Source: Verrucomicrobiota bacterium
Lineage (GTDB): Bacteria; Verrucomicrobiota; Verrucomicrobiia; Chthoniobacterales; Terrimicrobiaceae
Length of the DNA: 64,000 nt
Assembly: GCA_017305195.1 (NCBI GenBank)
Contig: JAFKMU010000058.1
Coordinates: forward strand, 44,626 to 108,625
Reading direction: 5' to 3'
Shown: one piece after another, positions 39,477 to 48,509 of the stretch
Layout: each line of letters begins with the position of its first letter
Position numbering within the stretch: position 1 is the stretch's first letter
Made by a program: the position numbers and the translations under genes
Notes under the pieces: model-generated
Databases searched by the model: none
What the model saw: only the letters and a program-made list of their open reading frames with translations
What the model was told of the DNA's origin: nothing

Positions 39477-40297
39477 AGCGTGAGGTTTGAAGCGTGTTCA
39501 GGCGGGAAGGAGCGAAGGGTTATCTTCCCGTCGTCCCAGGTGGCAAGCGCGCCGACCGGCAGGCTGCAGCCGCCGCCAAGCGAGCTGAGGAGCTTGCGTT
39601 CGGCGAAGACGCATTGCGCCGTCGGTTCGTGGTGGATGGCGGCCAGCAGGGAAAGCGTCTCCGTGTCTCCGTCGCGGCATTCGATCGCGATCGCGCCCTG
39701 GCCGGGGGCGGGGAGCATTTCGGCAATGATGGAAACCAGCAGCCCGACGGGCACGATGTCGCCGAGGCGGTCGAGGCCGGCCTTGGCCAGCACGAGCCCC
39801 TGCAGGGTCGGGCTCTCCGCCAGCCTCCGCAGGCGGGTCGGCACGTTGCCGCGTATTTCCTCCACCCGCAGGTCGGGGCGGACATCCAGGAGCTGGGCTT
39901 TGCGGCGCGGGCTGGAGGTGGCGACGAGTGCGCCCTCGGGCAGTCCGGCGAGACCTCCTGGATGTTTGGAAACCAACACATCCGACGGATCGGCGCGCTC
40001 CAGGATCGCCCCGAGCGCGAGGCCGGGTGGCACCTCGGTCGGCAGATCCTTCAGGCTGTGCACCGCAGCATGGATCTCCCCGCGAAAAAGCGCCTCCTCG
40101 AGTTCCTTGGTGAAGAGCCCCTTCTCCAGGCTGCCGGGAGCGGCGAGGCTGACATCCAGCCGCGCGTCGCCGGTGGTTTTAATGATGCGGGTCTCAATGA
40201 CGAGACCCGGATGCGCCTTTTGCAGCAGGGCGGAGGCGAGACGGGTCTGGGCCAGCGCGAGATCGCTCCCGCGGGTGCCAAATACAAATGAACTCAC
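39473..40297 (-). CDS. hemC: Hydroxymethylbilane synthase (porphobilinogen deaminase)
   Basis: 274 aa. It polymerises four porphobilinogens to hydroxymethylbilane. Visible signatures: FGTRGSDLALAQT at the N-terminus, HSLKDLPTEVP, ATSSPRRKAQL, RGNVPTRLRRL, and the dipyrromethane-cofactor Cys244 in LGGGCSLPVGA. The chain is shorter than usual (about 310 aa) because domain 3 ends soon after the cofactor loop; all active-site residues are retained. It overlaps both hemA (4 nt) and the hemD fusion (4 nt). Confidence 0.94.
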   Translation of the reverse strand: MSSFVFGTRGSDLALAQTRLASALLQKAHPGLVIETRIIKTTGDARLDVSLAAPGSLEKGLFTKELEEALFRGEIHAAVHSLKDLPTEVPPGLALGAILERADPSDVLVSKHPGGLAGLPEGALVATSSPRRKAQLLDVRPDLRVEEIRGNVPTRLRRLAESPTLQGLVLAKAGLDRLGDIVPVGLLVSIIAEMLPAPGQGAIAIECRDGDTETLSLLAAIHHEPTAQCVFAERKLLSSLGGGCSLPVGALATWDDGKITLRSFPPEHASNLTL

Positions 40298-41316
40298 AGT
40301 CGGGAAATCTCGTGGTGGTGGCGCAGCCAGTTGACGAAGCTGCGGACGTGGTGGCCGATCATCTGCTCGCAGCGGATGACTTCGCTCCGCCGCGTCTCGA
40401 TGGACTGGCGGACGATTCCCTCCAGCGAATCGATATCGTAAAGGAAGACGCCGTCGAGCTTGTTCACGGCGGCCTCCACGTCGCGTGGCACCGCCAGGTC
40501 GATGATGAAAAGGGGCCGACCCGGACGCGCCTTCATCATGGGGGCGAGCTGGTCATGCCGGACGATGGCATGCGGCGCCGCCGTCGAGCAGATCAGGATG
40601 TCGATATCGGAAAAGGCGTTCTGCCAATGGTCAAAATGAATCGCCAGACCGCCGATCTCCTCGGCCAGCTTCGCCGCGCGGTCAAAGGTGCGGTTTGAGA
40701 CAATGACGGTCTTCACCCCGCGAGAGACGAGCGACCGCGCCGTGCGCTCGCTGGTTTCGCCAGCGCCGAGAATCATCACGCGCTTGCCGGAAAGGTCGCC
40801 GAAGATCTTGCCCGCGAGGTCCACCGCCACAGAACCGACCGAGGTCGATCCGCGCGTGATCTGCGTCTCGGTGCGGACGTGCTTGGCCACGCGGAAGGCG
40901 TGCTGGAAAAGTTTGTTCAGGTGGCGCGTCGTCGCGCCCAGTTCGGCGGCAGAGGAGTAAGCCTTCTTCACCTGGCCGAGGATCTCCGTCTCGCCGATCA
41001 CCATGGAGTCCAGACCGCTGGCGACGCGGAACAAATGCTGCACGCTGCGCGTGGTGTCGTGGATATAGAGCGGCGCGTCGATGCCCGTGCGTTCGCGCAT
41101 CAAGTCTCGCAATCCGTCGATCGTTCGCACCGGGCAGATGCTGGAAGCGTAAAACTCCACCCGGTTGCAGGTGGAAAGGATCACCGCACCGGAGAGACCA
41201 TCGATCGTTCGCACCGCGTCGAGCGTCTCGGCCAGCTCATGCTGGCCGACGGCGAATTTTTCGCGCACCTCGATCGGGGTGTTCTGGTGGTTGAGTCCGG
41301 CGCAGAGGATGTTCAT
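40294..41316 (-). CDS. hemA: Glutamyl-tRNA reductase, short form
   Basis: 340 aa; first committed enzyme of C5 haem synthesis, reducing glutamyl-tRNA(Glu) to glutamate-1-semialdehyde. Catalytic Cys50 lies in ILSTCNRVEFYA; then SGLDSMVIGETEILGQVKKA, the NADPH site MILGAGETSERTAR and IIDLAVPRDVE. It ends near WLRHHHEISRL, where most homologues (about 420 aa) continue into the dimerisation domain, so that domain is largely missing. Overlaps hemX-like and hemC genes by 4 nt each. Confidence 0.93.
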   Translation of the reverse strand: MNILCAGLNHQNTPIEVREKFAVGQHELAETLDAVRTIDGLSGAVILSTCNRVEFYASSICPVRTIDGLRDLMRERTGIDAPLYIHDTTRSVQHLFRVASGLDSMVIGETEILGQVKKAYSSAAELGATTRHLNKLFQHAFRVAKHVRTETQITRGSTSVGSVAVDLAGKIFGDLSGKRVMILGAGETSERTARSLVSRGVKTVIVSNRTFDRAAKLAEEIGGLAIHFDHWQNAFSDIDILICSTAAPHAIVRHDQLAPMMKARPGRPLFIIDLAVPRDVEAAVNKLDGVFLYDIDSLEGIVRQSIETRRSEVIRCEQMIGHHVRSFVNWLRHHHEISRL

Positions 41317-42095
41317 GGCCGGGACGAAAGATACTGGATGCCCGGCAGGCTCAGGAGCACGAGCACGAATCCACCAACGGTAAACAACGCCAGCCGCCGG
41401 GGCGGGGCGAAGCCAAACTTGTGCAGGACGAGGATGAAAGCGTACAGGCCCCAGATCGCCAGCGAGGCGGTGTATTTCATCTGGTTCACCGCCATCTGGC
41501 TCAGCATTCCGGCGGCGAAGGAAATGGTCAAAAGCACAATGCCCAGCCAGAGCAGCCGAACGATCGCGGCGGCGAGATCGGTGATGGGCGGCAGGTTGTA
41601 GAGCAGGGACGACACTTTGTGAGCCTTCAGCAGGCGTTCCTGCAAAAGATACATGATCCCGGCCACAGCGGCCAGCCCCAGCGCGCCATAGGCGACAATC
41701 GAGAGGGCGGCGTGGGTTTCGATCCAGGCATTCGTCGCCCGCGCCCTCGGCGTCTGGTCGAGCGGACCCACCAGCGCCACGACCATCATGAGAAAGGCGA
41801 GGGGAGCGGTAAAGGCCCCCAAGAGCGAAAGCCGGTAGGCCGTGCCCACCACCAGGTAAATGAGGAGAAACGACCAGCTCTGGAAGATCAGGACGTCAAA
41901 GAGGCTGTTCAGCGGGCAGGAACCCTCGAGCTTGCCGCGCAGGTACAGAAAGGCGCTCATCAGGGCGAAGGCCACGAGGATCGCGACCACGTTGAAGCGA
42001 CCCGGGCGGAAATTCCCGGCCCCGAGCGCGAAGAGCGTGTACCCCAGGCTGCAGACCAGGCTGAGGATGGCTCCGATGAGCAAAATGCGATCCAT
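41313..42095 (-). CDS. HemX/CcsA-type cytochrome c assembly membrane protein
   Basis: 260-aa protein with about eight membrane helices. It carries the conserved CcsA/HemX core: a His in IETHAALSIVAYGAL, the PLNSLFDVLIFQSW segment and a second His late in the chain. The tryptophan-rich WWD loop of true CcsA haem handlers is degenerate (YTASLAIWGLYAF), which suggests the HemX branch. HemX precedes hemA in several operons and is proposed to control HemA level. First gene of the haem operon here. Confidence 0.82.
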   Translation of the reverse strand: MDRILLIGAILSLVCSLGYTLFALGAGNFRPGRFNVVAILVAFALMSAFLYLRGKLEGSCPLNSLFDVLIFQSWSFLLIYLVVGTAYRLSLLGAFTAPLAFLMMVVALVGPLDQTPRARATNAWIETHAALSIVAYGALGLAAVAGIMYLLQERLLKAHKVSSLLYNLPPITDLAAAIVRLLWLGIVLLTISFAAGMLSQMAVNQMKYTASLAIWGLYAFILVLHKFGFAPPRRLALFTVGGFVLVLLSLPGIQYLSSRP

Positions 42096-42154
42096 GTCCC
42101 TCTACTGTGTAAAAAACGTCGCCCGCCGTCTAGTGGAGGCTTACTTTCCCGCGA

Positions 42155-42661
42155 ATGTCCCTCTCCCGGATGCTTCTGACCAGCCTTTCCCTCGCGGCGG
42201 CGGTCCTTCTTTCCTCCTGCGCCGGGCGCTCCCTGCCGCCCTACGAGAAACCCATCACGCCCGCCCCGGTGATGAAAATCCGCACCACGGCCTACACCCA
42301 CAGCGAGAGCGACCACCGAAAATACGCCGCCCGCAACGCCCTCGGCACCCCGCTCCAGCATGGCCCGATCAACAGCGCCGCCGCCGACTGGTCGCGCTTT
42401 CCCGCCGGAACCACCTTCCGCATCGTCGCCACCGGGGAGATTTTCATGGTGGATGACTATGGCTGGATGCTCTCTGGCACCAACACCATCGACCTCTACA
42501 AGCCCGACGGTCGATCCATGAGGGAATGGGGCGTCCGGCGCGTCACCATCGAGATCATTCAGTGGGGCGATGTCCGCCAGAGCCACGCCGTACTCAAGCC
42601 CCGCGAGAAATACCGCCATGTCCGCCGCATGGTGAAACAGATCGAAGACCGCTACCTATGA
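42155..42661 (+). CDS. 3D-domain lipoprotein
   Basis: 168 aa with a lipoprotein signal (LLTSLSLAAAVLLSSCAG; lipobox LSSC). The mature part is a 3D (Asp-Asp-Asp) domain: KIRTTAYTHSESD at the start, FPAGTTFRI, VDDYGWMLSGTNTIDLY, then WGVRRVTIEI. 3D domains form the MltA/RPF-like double-psi barrel associated with peptidoglycan cleavage or binding. The acidic residues D in VDDYG and TIDLY are the expected active-site group. Overlaps the VanX-like gene by ATGA. Confidence 0.83.
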   Translation: MSLSRMLLTSLSLAAAVLLSSCAGRSLPPYEKPITPAPVMKIRTTAYTHSESDHRKYAARNALGTPLQHGPINSAAADWSRFPAGTTFRIVATGEIFMVDDYGWMLSGTNTIDLYKPDGRSMREWGVRRVTIEIIQWGDVRQSHAVLKPREKYRHVRRMVKQIEDRYL

Positions 42662-43311
42662 TCCCCCTCCGCCGCATCCTGGCCCTCGGCCTGCTTGCCT
42701 TTTGCAGCCTCCACGCCACCGAACCCATGCCGCATCGCCTCGTCAACCTCGCCACCATCGACCGCCCGCCGCTCGAAGAAATTCGTTACGCCACGCCGAA
42801 TAACTTCACCGGCAAGCAGCTGTATCCCTTCCCCGGAGCCTACGCCCGGCGCGAAGTCGCCGCCGCCATCGAGCAGGTCCAGAAGGACCTCGCCGCCGAG
42901 GGGCTGGGGCTGAAGGTTTACGACGCCTACCGTCCGCTCTCCGTCCAGCAGCGCATGTGGGATCTCATCCAGGACGAGCGTTACGTCTCAAATCCCGCGA
43001 AGAACAAGGGCCGCCACACCCGAGGCACCGCCATCGATGTAACACTCGTCGACAAACTCGGCAACGAACTGCCCATGCCGACGACCTTCGATGACTTCAC
43101 CACCCGCGCCCACCGTGATTCCCAGGAATGGACACCCGAGCAGCGCAAGAACAGCCTCCTCCTGGAAGCCGTGATGAAAAAGCACGGCTTCATCCCGTAC
43201 CCCTACGAGTGGTGGCACTTCGACTTCTCCGACTGGGAGAAATACCCGCCCCTCGACATCAGCATCAAAGACCTCGCCGACGGGGTGAAGGTCGCAACGC
43301 CGGTGCCGTAG
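42658..43311 (+). CDS. D-alanyl-D-alanine dipeptidase (VanX/DdpX type)
   Basis: 217 aa from ATG 42658. Signal peptide MIPLRRILALGLLAFCSLHA indicates a periplasmic enzyme. Zn-peptidase M15D motifs: VYDAYRPLSVQQRMW (Arg of the substrate clamp), KGRHTRGTAIDVTLV (His and Asp zinc ligands), and EWWHFDF (catalytic Glu and third ligand His). It hydrolyses D-Ala-D-Ala and related muropeptide ends. Position after a 3D-domain lipoprotein suggests a cell-wall recycling pair, not vancomycin resistance, since no vanH/vanA is near. Confidence 0.92.
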   Translation: MIPLRRILALGLLAFCSLHATEPMPHRLVNLATIDRPPLEEIRYATPNNFTGKQLYPFPGAYARREVAAAIEQVQKDLAAEGLGLKVYDAYRPLSVQQRMWDLIQDERYVSNPAKNKGRHTRGTAIDVTLVDKLGNELPMPTTFDDFTTRAHRDSQEWTPEQRKNSLLLEAVMKKHGFIPYPYEWWHFDFSDWEKYPPLDISIKDLADGVKVATPVP

Positions 43312-43381
43312 GCGGAACCAAGGAACAAAAGGCAGCGACCGGGTTCCGAACGCCCGCGAACGGCCCGCGTCGCTGGCAGGC

Positions 43382-43488
43382 GTAGGGCCAGCATCTTGCT
43401 GGCCTGCTCGTCGGACCACCTGAATCCGAGGCGGCGACTCCCCAAAAATGCTCGTCGAACTTGCAGGCCGGCGGGACGCCCGCCCTAC
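43382..43488. repeat. Inverted pair of REP-like hairpins
   Basis: Two 26-nt elements in opposite orientation, 43382-43407 and 43463-43488. The first begins GTAGGGC and ends GGCCTGC with stem GCCAGCA/TGCTGGC. The reverse complement of the second has the same ends with a GGGC/GCCC-type stem. Differences between the two keep pairing at two stem positions (A-T in one, G-C in the other) and break it at one. A short direct repeat TGCTCGTCG sits at 43405 and 43449. The layout resembles BIME/REP elements. It occupies the convergent gap between the dipeptidase and YjbQ genes, where it may also stop transcription. Confidence 0.65.
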
Positions 43489-43515
43489 GGTCCAAGGCAA
43501 GCCTGCCAAAATTTC

Positions 43516-43935
43516 CTACTCGCCGATGATCTTCACCAGCACGCGCTTGCGGCGCAGGCCATCGAACTCGCCGTAGAAAATCTGCTCCCAGGGGCCGAAG
43601 TCGAGCTGGCCCTCGGTTACGGCCACTACCACCTCGCGGCCCATGATGGTGCGCTTCAGATGGGCATCGGCATTGTCCTCGCCGGTGCGATTGTGGAGGT
43701 ACTGGCTGTGCGGCTTCTCGGGCGCCAGCTCCTCCAGCCATTTCTCGAAATCCGCATGCAGCCCGCCCTCGTTGTCATTGATGAAAACGCTGGCCGAGAT
43801 GTGCATGGCGTTGACCAGGCACAGGCCCTCCTGGATTTTGCTTTCCGCCAGGCACTTCTCCACCTCGTCGGTGAGATTGATGAACATGCGACGCCGGGGC
43901 ACGTCGAACCAGAGCTCTTTGCGGTAGGATTTCAT
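43516..43935 (-). CDS. YjbQ/UPF0047 family protein
   Basis: 139 aa from ATG 43935; longer starts lie over the symporter gene. The family core is clear: [64 protein letters not shown], and [15 protein letters not shown]. Members can show a weak thiamine-phosphate-synthase-like activity but the physiological role is unsettled. It is the last gene of the presumed operon under the LacI regulator, 46 nt after the symporter gene; it might have its own promoter. Confidence 0.9.
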   Translation of the reverse strand: MKSYRKELWFDVPRRRMFINLTDEVEKCLAESKIQEGLCLVNAMHISASVFINDNEGGLHADFEKWLEELAPEKPHSQYLHNRTGEDNADAHLKRTIMGREVVVAVTEGQLDFGPWEQIFYGEFDGLRRKRVLVKIIGE

Positions 43936-43981
43936 GGCTGCTTCTTTACTGGAAATCCCGCTCTGCGGAAATCCTCGTTCT

Positions 43982-45394
43982 TCACGGCTTCGCCGTCGAA
44001 ACACAGTCTTCCTCGGGTTTCCGGTCAGGCTCCTCTCCCGGCGGCTTGTACGCGGCATCGCCTCCCAGCCGCAGCCAGTCGCGATACAGGAAGATCGTGA
44101 TAATGCCCCCGACTGTGGAGAACGCTCCAGTCCACAAAAACACCACCCGGTAATCGTGCGTCCATTGCAATACCTGCGCCGCAAGCATCGGGGAAAATAT
44201 CAGTCCCAGATGGAAGATAATCGTGTTTGCGCTGACACACTCTCCAAAATGCGCTGCTGGGAACAACCGAGCCAACGATGTCAGATACGAGGCGAGAAAT
44301 GCCGCGCAACTCGCCGCGCTGCATATCCACCAGAGAAGAAAGGTGTCTGGCGTCCGCGCCGTAAAAAATCCCGTAAGGTACACAAACCCGACCACCAGAC
44401 TGCTGACCATCTGCACCCGCAACGGGTGAAATCTATCTCCCAGCCATCCAGCAATGAAGAAAACGGGGATTTGGACCAGCAGCGTCCATGCCTTGATCTT
44501 GCCAAAGTCCTCCACGCTCAATCCCAGCGTAGCGGCGTATCCCGGCTTGTCCGCCATCGTGGCAAAAAACACGATGAACGTCGTGAAGGGCACCCAGCCG
44601 CTCCAGTAACAAAAACTTTGCGCGTAGATTTTCAAATAGAACCCGTGCCCGAAGCATCTCCGGCAATACTCGCGAATCCGGTCGAGTCGCGCCCCGCCTC
44701 CCGACATCCTTTTGATCGGCGGGTACTCTCCTTCCCGCACCAGCAGGAAAAGCAGCGCAAACCCTGCGGCATAGACCAGCGCACACACCATGTACACCTC
44801 GGCGGTGTGATCATGCACATGGCTGAAGACAAATCGGTTAAAAGCAAAGCCTCCCAACCCGCCGACCGCGCGAAAAAAGCCGATGAATTTTCCCAGAACC
44901 TGCTCGGGGATGATGTCTTTGATAAGGAACTGGTAGTTTGAAAGGATGTACACGTTCGAGGCCGTGTAGCACACGGCTCCGAGGGCAAGCAGACCCTTCA
45001 GCATCGCCGCTTCTTTCACTCCCGGAAGCATTTCAGCCAACCGGACGGATAGTGGTTGCGCAAATCCGAGCAACAGCAGGCTCGCCACCACGCACGGCGA
45101 AAACCATAGGAAAAACGGTCGCCGTCGCCCCATCGGGCTGCGGCATTGGTCGCTCTGCACTCCGACGATCGGAGCGAGAATCATCGTCAGCACCGCTGGG
45201 ATGCTCAGAGCCAGCAGAGCTATCTCAAAGTCGCTTCCATCCGCCCAGCGCAGTTGCAGCGGAAGGATAGCGGGGACTGATGACTCCATGAGCGTCAGCA
45301 CGAAGTCGCCAAGCAACATCCAGAACATCACCTGCACGAGCGCTGCGCGCGTGTACACGAGCGTTCCGACACGGTATTGGCTCTGACCTCTCAT
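43982..45394 (-). CDS. MFS/GPH-type sugar transporter
   Basis: 470-aa membrane transporter with about twelve helices. The loop after helix 2 reads [18 protein letters not shown], the pattern of GPH/sucrose-symporter-like carriers (SDR-x-x-GRRRP). It probably imports an oligosaccharide produced by the neighbouring hydrolases. It overlaps the upstream glycoside-hydrolase-like gene by 4 nt and is followed by yjbQ. The substrate is unknown; the operon context suggests plant or fungal glycans. Confidence 0.88.
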   Translation of the reverse strand: MRGQSQYRVGTLVYTRAALVQVMFWMLLGDFVLTLMESSVPAILPLQLRWADGSDFEIALLALSIPAVLTMILAPIVGVQSDQCRSPMGRRRPFFLWFSPCVVASLLLLGFAQPLSVRLAEMLPGVKEAAMLKGLLALGAVCYTASNVYILSNYQFLIKDIIPEQVLGKFIGFFRAVGGLGGFAFNRFVFSHVHDHTAEVYMVCALVYAAGFALLFLLVREGEYPPIKRMSGGGARLDRIREYCRRCFGHGFYLKIYAQSFCYWSGWVPFTTFIVFFATMADKPGYAATLGLSVEDFGKIKAWTLLVQIPVFFIAGWLGDRFHPLRVQMVSSLVVGFVYLTGFFTARTPDTFLLWWICSAASCAAFLASYLTSLARLFPAAHFGECVSANTIIFHLGLIFSPMLAAQVLQWTHDYRVVFLWTGAFSTVGGIITIFLYRDWLRLGGDAAYKPPGEEPDRKPEEDCVSTAKP

Positions 45395-47433
45395 TTCGCC
45401 ACGGTCAGAGACCGCTCCAGCAATTTCAGCTTTGCGTCGAAGTCATCCGCAATGTCCGGGCCGAAACACTGGCTCCACGCCCCACGCCGGGCGATGACAA
45501 GGGAATCCCTCTCTGCCGTCGCTAGCGCCACCAGGATCTCACGCGTATTCGCGATTTCCGCGCAGAGGATCGTCTCGTGCTCCGGGGTCATTCCACCGGA
45601 TGCAGGCAGGGAGTGGAAAGCCAACAGATGCCGGTACGTGAGAAAAAACCGCCTGCACCAGCGTAACGGCGGCAGTTGCCTCTCCGCCCACGCGGCTTCT
45701 CCAGCGGTCGCGCCCCGTTTTGCTCTCTCGATTCCTGCGATGGCCCCGCCAAGCAGCTCGACCATTTCTGCATACCAACCGGCGATCTCCCTCGCCTGGC
45801 AGTTTTCCAGATCAAGGAAATCCTTGAAGGGCGTCGCGGAATCGATCCGGTAGCCTTGCCGGGCCAGATAATACTCACGCTCACCGTGCGCGATCCCATC
45901 TCCCAGCAGCAGCGGCTTCACAAGCCAGCGATAGCGCAACCCTCCATCCTGTAACCTCAGACCCCAGTATTGCGGCCAAATCTGCAAGGCGATGTCTGCT
46001 TTTCGCCAGGCCGTAGCGATCTGCTGGCGGAACGCATCTCCGCCAGGTATCAGGCGCGGTACCAGTTCCTCGATACACAGCACCTCTTCAGCTCTCCATA
46101 CCATTTCACGAATCACGTCCTGATTAACTGTGCATCGATTTTTCTCCGGCGAAATCACGCCCCAATTGGTTGACGAGCAATCGGGCGCGGCCTCGCTCAA
46201 GGCCCGAAACTTGCGGAAACTCAGCATCGGGTGAGGGACGCCCAGCACCGGATCAAGATCTTCGCTGAAGTCCTGGTACTGGCAGAGGCAGACCCGCCTG
46301 TTTTTCTCCGCCGCCAACTTCTCCACCTTGTGAAACAATCCGCCGATCGTTGGCGAGATGATGGTGAGATCGGGCAACCGCGATGGCGTCGTCCCGAAAA
46401 AATGCGCCGCGTCTGTATTGTCCTTCACGGCATACCCGACCCGCGTCGGCAAACGCGCGTTCATTGCCGGCAGGCTCTCCTCCTTCATCGCCCAAGGATT
46501 CACCCAGACCTGTGCCGGGATGTTGTGCCGGAGGAACAATCCCTCCAACATCTCGTGAAACTCGATGATCCGGTCGGCCTCACTCCGCCCCGATGGGCCC
46601 TCGCCGTCCTTCCAGAATCCCGTGCCGAGATCCGCGTGCCAGAAAAAGAAGTGCCTCAGCCCGGCATTCTCCTCAAGCAGCCCGTCATATACCGTGCGGT
46701 AAAACTCCATGCCCTCTTCATGATCGGTATCGATCCGGTGGAATCCCTCATGCCCGCCTCGTATCAGATGCTCATGGCGAAAATAAGATCCTCGTAAATG
46801 CGGATGCATCCGAAAGAACGACTCAGGGTACGGACGAGGCAAAAAGGCTGTAAACGACGGCTCCAGGTCGAAGCTCTCCGCGATTTCAATGCATGCGCGT
46901 AGTTCCGCCGCATTCGCGCCTATGACATCGCGGTCCCATACCCCTTCGTGCCATCTCGTCCAGACAAAGCGGGCAGGCGAGGGGTTGGTGAATTGATAGC
47001 CCTCAAAGTACTCTCCCACCAGCTCACGGCGCGAGAAGCGGTTGCACTCCATCGCCGTATATCCCAAAGCGACAAGGTTCTCCGCGTAAAGCACCGGATC
47101 AAAGTCAAATCCCGTTGGCTGATAGCAATGAAAGGGAAAATCCTCCAGCACCAGCCGTTCTCGATAAGGGCTTGTTCGCTTGAGGGGCAGCGTCTCAGGC
47201 GTGCCCCGGTCGAGGTGATGCAGGTAATACAACGCCCCGGCCAGCACACTGCGCGGACGATCACCCGTGAAAACGATATCTCCGCCCCGCTCAAAAATGC
47301 GGAAGGTTCGCTCGGGCAATCCAGGCAAGCCAAGATCCTCAACCGTGCCTGCGCTCACCCGGGTGAGTCCGGCTGCGTTCAGACGCATAATGGCTCTCTG
47401 AATCGCCGGATGACGGAGATCGGAAGCACTCAT
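45391..47433 (-). CDS. Putative glycoside hydrolase (TIM-barrel, family not assigned)
   Basis: 680 aa, no signal peptide. The first ~100 residues look like the small alpha/beta domain that precedes GH20/GH67-type barrels (DIVFTGDRPRSVLAGALYYL). A central region with aromatic/acidic strand ends follows (FHCYQPTGFDFDPVLYAENLVAL, HFFFWHADLGTGFW, VWVNPWAMKEE), then a helical C-terminal domain. I could not match it to one GH family, and the catalytic pair is not certain. Cytoplasmic location and 1-nt spacing to the GH5 lipoprotein gene suggest it processes imported oligosaccharides. Confidence 0.62.
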   Translation of the reverse strand: MSASDLRHPAIQRAIMRLNAAGLTRVSAGTVEDLGLPGLPERTFRIFERGGDIVFTGDRPRSVLAGALYYLHHLDRGTPETLPLKRTSPYRERLVLEDFPFHCYQPTGFDFDPVLYAENLVALGYTAMECNRFSRRELVGEYFEGYQFTNPSPARFVWTRWHEGVWDRDVIGANAAELRACIEIAESFDLEPSFTAFLPRPYPESFFRMHPHLRGSYFRHEHLIRGGHEGFHRIDTDHEEGMEFYRTVYDGLLEENAGLRHFFFWHADLGTGFWKDGEGPSGRSEADRIIEFHEMLEGLFLRHNIPAQVWVNPWAMKEESLPAMNARLPTRVGYAVKDNTDAAHFFGTTPSRLPDLTIISPTIGGLFHKVEKLAAEKNRRVCLCQYQDFSEDLDPVLGVPHPMLSFRKFRALSEAAPDCSSTNWGVISPEKNRCTVNQDVIREMVWRAEEVLCIEELVPRLIPGGDAFRQQIATAWRKADIALQIWPQYWGLRLQDGGLRYRWLVKPLLLGDGIAHGEREYYLARQGYRIDSATPFKDFLDLENCQAREIAGWYAEMVELLGGAIAGIERAKRGATAGEAAWAERQLPPLRWCRRFFLTYRHLLAFHSLPASGGMTPEHETILCAEIANTREILVALATAERDSLVIARRGAWSQCFGPDIADDFDAKLKLLERSLTVAK

Positions 47434-47434
47434 C

Positions 47435-48508
47435 TCAGTACTTCTGCAAAAGCTCCAACATCCGACGGTCCAGCTTGCGGCCCCGATAATCCTCGTAGAT
47501 CACGTCCTTGCGATCGCTGTTGAAGATGCCAAACGGACCGGAAAAATTCCACAATGCCCACCCCCATCCGGCCTGCTGGTAGTTACGCAGTGAGTCCTCC
47601 ATATAGCGCAGCGTCACATCGTGGGGGGTTTTGTTGAAGACACCCCACTCACCCACCATCACGCCGACGCCCTTCTTTTCCAGCTTCTGCCATGGCTCAA
47701 TCTGGGTCTGCCAAAGCCATTCCCTGTCGATCACCTTCCCGTCCGGCAGGACCAGTGGCCAGGTCGGCAACTGCTCTCCCGCGCCGTTGATCCACGGTGC
47801 GCCATAATGGCTGATGGCCATCGGTTGATAGCCCCGTGTCGCTTCAGCCACACGAGAGGAAATGATCTCATAGCACGGCGCGTACCCCGACTGGATGCCG
47901 TCAGCGATGATCAGGCGGGAAGGATCTTCCCTGCGAATGGCCTCGCTGACGATGCCCACGACCCTGGCATAATCTCCGGGAGCGACCGAGCGACGCGGTT
48001 CGTTGAAGAGATTGAAACTTAACTGGCTGCTCGGGATGCCCTTGTAGCGCCGGGCAAAGGCCGCCCAATGCATTGCACATATCCGCTGTGCCTCCGGATC
48101 GGTCCAGAGCGAACGCGGCTCCTCCGGCTTGGCCACGGTATAACCCGGCGCACGGTGAAAATTCAGGCTGACGTGGATGCCATACTTCCTCCCCCACTCA
48201 ACGGCCTGATCAATGTCCTTCAACGCCTCTTCGTTGATCTGCTCCCAATCGCCATCCTTGATCCAGATGCGGTAGTCCATCGGCAGACGGACGAAATTGA
48301 ACCCCAGCTCATGGATGATCTGAAAGTCCTCCTCGTTGAACGGTCTATTCTTCTCCAGCCGGTACTTGGCATCCAGGTTGAAACCTCTCCATCGCGGCAG
48401 CTTCTCCGGACTGGCCGGGGGCAGCGAGCCGCCGGTATCGCTCCGGGGAGTACATGCGCCGAGCAGGACGGCCGCAGAAAATGCGAAAAGAAATCGAGTA
48501 AATGACAT
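47435..48508 (-). CDS. GH5 family glycoside hydrolase lipoprotein
   Basis: 357 aa from ATG 48508. Lipoprotein signal MSFTRFLFAFSAAVLLGAC. GH5 (endoglucanase/mannanase clan A) signatures in order: FNFVRLPMDYRIW, LNFHRAPGYTV, SFNLFNEPRR (acid/base Glu), ISHYGAPW and VMVGEWGVFN (nucleophile Glu). The fold is complete, so the enzyme should be active outside the inner membrane on beta-glucan or beta-mannan. It lies 1 nt from each neighbour in the operon. Confidence 0.9.
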   Translation of the reverse strand: MSFTRFLFAFSAAVLLGACTPRSDTGGSLPPASPEKLPRWRGFNLDAKYRLEKNRPFNEEDFQIIHELGFNFVRLPMDYRIWIKDGDWEQINEEALKDIDQAVEWGRKYGIHVSLNFHRAPGYTVAKPEEPRSLWTDPEAQRICAMHWAAFARRYKGIPSSQLSFNLFNEPRRSVAPGDYARVVGIVSEAIRREDPSRLIIADGIQSGYAPCYEIISSRVAEATRGYQPMAISHYGAPWINGAGEQLPTWPLVLPDGKVIDREWLWQTQIEPWQKLEKKGVGVMVGEWGVFNKTPHDVTLRYMEDSLRNYQQAGWGWALWNFSGPFGIFNSDRKDVIYEDYRGRKLDRRMLELLQKY

Positions 48509-48509
48509 T

